NCBI GenBank assembly: GCA_049578545.1
Contig: JBAUMF010000065.1
Coordinates: forward strand, 1 to 20,009
DNA: 20,009 nt
Reading direction: 5' to 3'
Source of the DNA: DASQBT01 sp049578545
GTDB taxonomy: Bacteria > Pseudomonadota > Gammaproteobacteria > Burkholderiales > Thiobacillaceae
This document shows positions 16,514 to 20,009 of the stretch, piece by piece. The number at the start of each line of letters is the position of its first letter. Positions within the stretch are counted from its first letter, which is position 1. Under the pieces are notes generated by a model, which worked only from the letters and a program-made list of their open reading frames with translations, was not told the DNA's origin and did not search any database. The translations under genes were made by a program, and so were the position numbers.

Positions 16514-16665
16514 TACCCCCTACACACATGGCGCACAAAGCGCCCTGTGCGTATGTGGGGGGTAAAGACTTTGCGCATACTTGCGCGCACTTGGCGCAAA
16601 GCCTTACGCTGCACGGGTTTAAACCTGTGGTCACAAGTCCGCAGTTGGCGCAAACATGGCGCAGA
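16514..16665. repeat. Iteron-like GCGC repeats and long palindrome; candidate replication origin
   Basis: A 51-nt imperfect palindrome (16514-16564) has outer arms TACCCCC / GGGGGTA, an inner perfect stem GGCGC/GCGCC and loop ACAAA. Next come three tandem related units starting at 16568, 16579 and 16589 (ACTTTGCGCAT, ACTTGCGCGC, ACTTGGCGCAA), and two more at 16644 and 16655 (AGTTGGCGCAA, ACATGGCGCAG). Spacing is 10-11 bp, one helical turn. CTTTGCGC (16569-16576) and GCGCAAAG (16594-16601) are also a perfect 8-bp inverted repeat. The cluster spans the 3' end of repA, as expected of an origin bound by an element-encoded replication protein. A terminator is less likely because no T-tract follows. 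Confidence 0.5.
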
Positions 16666-18121
16666 GCATATTTTTGGCCAATGGGGTGATTTGCCACCGT
16701 TCCCGGCGTTTCCGGTCGTTCGACACATAGTTTTCGCGCCCTAATAATCCGTCCCGTTCTGCCTGCCGTAAGAGTTGGGTCACGCTTGCGCGCGTCAGGT
16801 ATTTTGGAAAGCCCGGTTCACCGTCAAGCATCCGGTAGGCGTTGCGTGTGCTGTTGGTAGCGGTAGCGATGAACTCACCGCGCTGGGTGAACTCATCAAT
16901 CAACCGCAAGATGGCCGGCAGCGGATCATCACTCGCCTGAGCCGTGGCGAGTGCAAGCACGCCATCAGTCCAGGCAAGACGGATCGGGGCCAATAGCTGC
17001 CCGTGGTTTGACTTCAGGTGTTCGAGCATCACAGTGCCATCCTGTCCGACGGTGAGGGCTAGTCTGGAGCGCACAGAATTATTCCAGGCCGTTGAACCGC
17101 TATAGGACTCAGAGCCACCCCCCGCCCGTGCCGTGGCTTTGTCCACGTGCGACAGCAGCAAGGTCGTGCAGTTCAGTTGCCGCAGGTGACGTAGGAACTC
17201 ACGCACGCGGGGCCGGGAGATTTCGTTGTCATCGTAAACGTCTGATGCGTTGTCGATGATTACAAGGCCAGTTCCATGCGCCCGGATCTGTGCCCCTAGG
17301 TAGCGATACTGTTCCGTGACTTTGCCTCCCCGGTACAGCGTGGGATCACGATCGGTCATATCCAGCAGGTGCAGATTGCCTTCCAGTTCATCCGGGTCAA
17401 TGCCCAGCGCCCGGCATATCTTCGCGAGTCGATACAGCAGGATGTCACGGTCGTCTTCGGCACTGTAGTAGATGACCCGTTGGCGCTCGACCGGCAGCCC
17501 AAGGAAGGCATGGGCTGCCACTGCACAGGCTGCCAGCGTCTCGGCAAGCATGGACTTACCAATCCCGCCATGACTCGCCAACAGCGTGACCTGACCTTCA
17601 GGCAGTAACCACGGCAGCACGAAACGGGGCGCGGCTGGTTCGCTGCGTATCAGTTCCGCCAGTCCTCGCACGCGGCCCGGCAGGGGTATGCTGCGGCCTC
17701 CGTAGCGGTCCCACTGTTGAAGGGCCAAGGCATGGGTCAAGGGTGTGACGGCCGCGCCTGGCTGCCACAGCGCGCACCAGCCCTGCACATACTCGAACGC
17801 CAGGTCAGCGGGATCGCGGCATGGAGAAGTGCAGGCGGAGTCTCCGTCATCGCTGTGGGCCAGCAGGCAATTAAGAGCAGCTTCATAGCTGCGCGCAGTC
17901 ATGAGTGGGTTGTCCCAAGCCGGATCTGTGCTCATGCCGAACAGGTGCGCCTTATGATCTAGCAGTGTCTCTTGGATATGGCGGGCTTCATGTTCGAGGC
18001 GCAGAATGTCGGCGGGTTGTATCTCTGCGTCGAACGGGATAATCTGTTCCAGCAGTTTGCTTGTGATTGATTCAACTTCAGCCCCGTTCGCACCGGGGCT
18101 GATTTCATTTCTGGGGTTCAT
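16631..18121 (-). CDS. RepA-like RecA-fold helicase/ATPase (AAA_25)
   Basis: A 496-residue cytoplasmic ATPase of the RepA / hexameric helicase group. Walker A is H184-G-G-I-G-K189-S190. An acidic strand YYSAEDDRD follows at 218-226, Walker B is LVIID at 286-290, and a sensor-like LLLSHVDK lies at 321-328 with H325. Residues about 400-485 look like a winged-helix DNA-binding tail (LTRASVTQLLRQAERDGLLGRE). Family members unwind DNA at plasmid or island origins. No primase domain is present, unlike the P4 alpha protein. Start ATG 18121 has AGGGGG 6-7 nt upstream and overlaps the alpA end by 17 nt; the longer frame to 18175 starts with a weak TTG inside alpA. Its 3' end lies inside the candidate origin. 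Confidence 0.85.
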   Translation of the reverse strand: MNPRNEISPGANGAEVESITSKLLEQIIPFDAEIQPADILRLEHEARHIQETLLDHKAHLFGMSTDPAWDNPLMTARSYEAALNCLLAHSDDGDSACTSPCRDPADLAFEYVQGWCALWQPGAAVTPLTHALALQQWDRYGGRSIPLPGRVRGLAELIRSEPAAPRFVLPWLLPEGQVTLLASHGGIGKSMLAETLAACAVAAHAFLGLPVERQRVIYYSAEDDRDILLYRLAKICRALGIDPDELEGNLHLLDMTDRDPTLYRGGKVTEQYRYLGAQIRAHGTGLVIIDNASDVYDDNEISRPRVREFLRHLRQLNCTTLLLSHVDKATARAGGGSESYSGSTAWNNSVRSRLALTVGQDGTVMLEHLKSNHGQLLAPIRLAWTDGVLALATAQASDDPLPAILRLIDEFTQRGEFIATATNSTRNAYRMLDGEPGFPKYLTRASVTQLLRQAERDGLLGRENYVSNDRKRRERWQITPLAKNMLCAMFAPTADL

Positions 18122-18326
18122 GTTGCACCCCCTTGCCATCACGGGTGGCGGTGACGCGCGATTCGATCCAAGCATCTATGACAACAGCCGGCCAAGCGAC
18201 AGCGCGGCCTGAGTCGTTTAGCTTAATGGGTCTTGGGAATTGACCGTCAGCGACAGCCGCGTAAAGCGAACTTCGCTTCATGCCTGTCCGTTCCAGGACG
18301 GTTGGAAGTCTTAAAAGTTGTTGCAT
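18105..18326 (-). CDS. alpA: AlpA-family transcriptional regulator / excisionase
   Basis: A 73-residue MerR/excisionase-like winged helix: QLLRLPTVLERTGMKRSSLYAAVADGQFPRPIKL, with the typical AVAW and WI-x-x-R ending. AlpA proteins activate integrase genes or drive excision in P4-like elements. Start ATG 18326 has a perfect AGGAG 6 nt upstream; the longer open frame to 18422 is not needed. Its end overlaps repA by 17 nt, so alpA-repA form a coupled operon. The ribosome binding site is buried in a long stem-loop (18328-18368), suggesting translational or operator control. Confidence 0.9.
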   Translation of the reverse strand: MQQLLRLPTVLERTGMKRSSLYAAVADGQFPRPIKLNDSGRAVAWPAVVIDAWIESRVTATRDGKGVQHEPQK

Positions 18327-18327
18327 T

Positions 18328-18368
18328 GTGTGCTCCTGAAAAGCGTTTAGTTCACGCTCGGAGCACAC
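18328..18368 (-). promoter_or_regulatory. Stem-loop sequestering the alpA ribosome binding site
   Basis: GTGTGCTCC (18360-18368, read on the minus strand) pairs perfectly with GGAGCACAC (18328-18336), which contains most of the AGGAG Shine-Dalgarno of alpA. Inside, AGCGT and ACGCT (18354-18358 and 18342-18346) form a further 5-bp stem with a 7-nt loop. The RNA would fold into a 9 bp + internal loop + 5 bp hairpin ending next to the start codon. It could also be a DNA operator, with arm centres 32 bp apart. Either way it should dampen alpA-repA expression. Confidence 0.6.
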
Positions 18369-18614
18369 TTCTCCACTAGAAGAAGGGCTCCAGGCCCTTG
18401 CGTCTTCATGGAAGATCCCCAAAAGAATTGATATTCAGATTCCCGGGGGCGGCTCCAAGCTCTCGCTCGTTCAGCCACCCACAGGGTGCATAGACGGTTT
18501 TCCCTTGCAGAGGCCGCTGGCCCGCCCTCCTGGGCGCTTGCTGCACTCTCGATGCCGTCGCTTCGATACCCAATATATACCATGGGAATTACTGAGATGC
18601 AAACAAACTCCCTT

Positions 18615-18643
18615 ATTTATCAAATAGTTAACATTCTTGTCAA
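18615..18643 (-). promoter_or_regulatory. Sigma70-like promoter for alpA-repA
   Basis: On the minus strand a perfect -35 TTGACA (18638-18643) is followed 16-17 nt later by GATAAA/ATAAAT (18615-18621) in an AT-rich block with a GTTAAC palindrome in the spacer. Transcription would start near 18608 and give a leader of about 280 nt before alpA, ending in the hairpin that hides its ribosome binding site. Experimental start mapping is lacking. Confidence 0.55.
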
Positions 18644-18805
18644 TAAGGCGCGGCGTGAGTTGCCACACGGGACTGGCGATTACGTGAAATGACTGCCCAA
18701 AATTTAGGCAAATTGAAAATTTCTAAAAAAGGGGAAAGGGACGCACCGTTCCTAACTGTTGGGGGGTGTTTGCCCGCCCAGGATGGCCCCAGGGCGGCGG
18801 CTGTG

Positions 18806-20005
18806 TTAGGCGGTCTTGCTGTGGAGCGGGATTATCTCGGCGCCGGCCTTGAGTCGGTCCAGGAAGTCAGCCCAGGCCTGCATCATCTGATGGCGCTCGG
18901 CTAGATGCTTTGTGCGGTTATAGCTGCGGCCCATCGCATCGCGCACAGAATGGGCTAGCTGATGTTCGATCAGGTGCGGCGCGAATCCCAGTTCTTCATC
19001 CAACACGGTGCGGGCAACGGCTCTAAAGCCGTGTCCGGTCTGGGTTTCCTTGTCATAGCCCATGTAGCGCAAAGCGGCATTGATCGTGTTCTCACTCATG
19101 GGCCGTTCATGGGAGCGCAGGCCGGGGAAAACGTACCCTTCCGGGCCGGTCAGGCAGTGAAGGTCGCGCAGGATCGCCGCAGCCTGGGTGCTTAGCGGGA
19201 CAATGTGCTCCTGCTTGGTCTTGGTCACAAAGTAGCGCCATTCGCCGCGCTCAAGGTCGATGTGTTCCCACTTGGCCTGCCTCAGTTCGCCAGGACGCAC
19301 AAACACAAGGGGCAACAGGCGCAGTGCCGAGCGCGTTATCAAATTGCCTTGATAGGCATCCATCGTCGTAAGCAGTTCCGCCAGCTTGGGCAGGGCTGTG
19401 ACTGCGGCAAAGTGGGTGTGTGTGACCGGCGGCAGCGCTCCCTTTAGGTCGCCGCAAGGATCACGCTGGGCGCGTCCAGTCGCCACGGCATAGCGGAACA
19501 CCTGCCCACAGTTTTGCAGGGCTCTGTGGGCCGTTTCCAGCACGCCACGGCTTTCAATTCGGCGCAACACAGCCAACACTTCCGGTGCTGTGATTTCGGC
19601 AATGGGCCTGCCGCCGATCCAGGGGAATATGTCGTTTTCAAGCCGCGCCAGGATCTTGCTCGAATGACTGGCAGCCCATCCGGGCAAGCGCTTGGCATAC
19701 CATTCCCGCGCCACAGCCTCGAAGCTGTTGGCCGCCCTTGTTACCTTGGCGGCCTTTTGCGCCTTGCGGGCCTCACCTGGGTCTGTGTCATTCGCCAGCA
19801 GCTTGCGGGCAGCGTCCCGGCGCTCCCTGGCATCCTTCAATGACACATCAGGGTATACGCCAAGGCTCAAAAGCTTTTCCTTGGGAGCTATGGTCGAAAG
19901 TGGTGTACAGGCTGACTTGGAAGTGAGTGGTTGAGGCGGTGGAGATTTTTGTTGGACAATTTGATTGTCGAGATCGAAAGACCAACGAAAGGCAACCTCC
20001 ACCAT
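18806..20005 (-). CDS. P4-type tyrosine integrase, N-terminus replaced
   Basis: Site-specific recombinase that would integrate the island, usually at a tRNA 3' end. From residue about 42 onward it is a typical P4 integrase: KEKLLSLGVYPDVSLKDARERRD, a core-binding domain at about 95-180, and the catalytic domain with R237, K264, H325-G-F-R328, H352 and nucleophile Y362 (GRSYNRTKHL). Before residue 41 it departs from the family: the expected DUF4102 start (KPYKL.DG.GLYL.V..) is missing in all three frames, replaced by unrelated residues. The ATG at 20005 is therefore only the end of an open frame. The gene may be interrupted by an insertion at about 19.89-19.90 kb and could be non-functional, although the catalytic half is intact. 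Confidence 0.75.
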   Translation of the reverse strand: MVEVAFRWSFDLDNQIVQQKSPPPQPLTSKSACTPLSTIAPKEKLLSLGVYPDVSLKDARERRDAARKLLANDTDPGEARKAQKAAKVTRAANSFEAVAREWYAKRLPGWAASHSSKILARLENDIFPWIGGRPIAEITAPEVLAVLRRIESRGVLETAHRALQNCGQVFRYAVATGRAQRDPCGDLKGALPPVTHTHFAAVTALPKLAELLTTMDAYQGNLITRSALRLLPLVFVRPGELRQAKWEHIDLERGEWRYFVTKTKQEHIVPLSTQAAAILRDLHCLTGPEGYVFPGLRSHERPMSENTINAALRYMGYDKETQTGHGFRAVARTVLDEELGFAPHLIEHQLAHSVRDAMGRSYNRTKHLAERHQMMQAWADFLDRLKAGAEIIPLHSKTA

Positions 20006-20009
20006 GGGT

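Larger units (their letters stand above)
18327..18805. other. Non-coding regulatory stretch between alpA and the integrase gene
   Basis: A 479-nt gap with no supportable gene; the short open frames (for example 18471-18668) show no motif or ribosome binding site. It contains the AT-rich promoter block, an AAGGGC/GCCCTT hairpin and a TCTTC/GAAGA hairpin in the alpA leader (about 18370-18415), and, just after the integrase stop, a CCGCCC/GGGCGG inverted repeat (about 18770-18800) without a T-tract that may weakly terminate the integrase transcript. Excisionase binding sites could be here. Confidence 0.5.
12300..20009 (-). mobile_element. Integrated P4-type island (satellite-like), right end outside window
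   Basis: All genes from 12396 to the right edge run on the minus strand. They comprise a tyrosine integrase, AlpA, a RepA-like helicase, two element-specific unknowns and a four-gene cargo operon. The last cargo gene is clearly more AT-rich than the housekeeping genes to the left. P4-type elements usually lie downstream of a tRNA with the integrase nearest it, which would put the attachment tRNA to the right. The left limit is placed by the IS3 scrap and the GTTACCCC repeats and is approximate. No structural phage genes are present, so it resembles a satellite or integrative island rather than a complete prophage. Confidence 0.65.

Noticed and set aside
16514..16564. Palindrome as a rho-independent terminator for repA
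   Set aside because: Arms are imperfect and no T-tract follows on either strand; clustering with phased repeats fits an origin better.
18471..18668. 65-codon minus-strand open frame in the alpA leader
   Set aside because: It would start upstream of the -35 box of the best promoter, has no ribosome binding site and no family resemblance.
1..20009. CRISPR array or tRNA/rRNA genes
   Set aside because: No regularly spaced repeats of CRISPR length and no recognisable tRNA arms were found by reading; a tRNA is expected just right of the window.

Overview
The window looks like a GC-rich proteobacterial chromosome, most likely a betaproteobacterium. The evidence is the high-GC codon use, a PBP1C/alpha-2-macroglobulin gene pair, a fused DnaQ/GIY-YIG protein, and a P4-type integrase island. 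Species assignment from sequence alone is not possible.

Left part (1-10827), housekeeping and envelope genes: a short C-terminal scrap of an upstream gene is followed by a prolipoprotein diacylglyceryl transferase (Lgt family, + strand). Lgt is convergent with a minus-strand run of three genes: a DEDDh exonuclease/GIY-YIG fusion, then a 1910-residue periplasmic alpha-2-macroglobulin with an intact CLEQ thioester, then penicillin-binding protein 1C. The last two overlap by ATGA and are probably translationally coupled. They fit the known bacterial pairing of a protease trap with a peptidoglycan repair enzyme. A perfect 8-bp hairpin between lgt and pbpC may terminate both transcripts.

Middle (10828-12395), a poorly coding junction: it holds about 0.8 kb with no gene I can defend, a small secreted SNase-like protein whose catalytic positions look degraded, and a decayed IS3-family transposase fragment. 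A pair of GTTACCCC repeats follows, which may mark the end of an integrated island.

Right part (about 12.3 kb to the right edge), an integrated mobile element, all genes on the minus strand: P4-type tyrosine integrase (catalytic domain intact, N-terminus replaced), AlpA-type excisionase/regulator, a RecA-like RepA helicase, a 250-aa unknown, a 175-aa protein resembling small terminase subunits, and a cargo operon. The core gene set is that of an integrative satellite or island. Two non-coding structures stand out. A long stem-loop sequesters the alpA ribosome binding site. A cluster of about 11-bp spaced GCGC repeats plus a 51-nt imperfect palindrome at the 3' end of repA is a candidate replication origin.

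The cargo operon is the best candidate for something undescribed. A TIGR04255-family protein overlaps (ATGA) a small RPGWDGY-motif protein, which overlaps a TTG-started protein with an NPYHGEVWG motif. A stand-alone HsdR N-terminal (PD-(D/E)XK) nuclease-like protein follows. The tight coupling, the position in an integrase island and the nuclease fold suggest a defence or toxin-like module, but no function is shown by the sequence.
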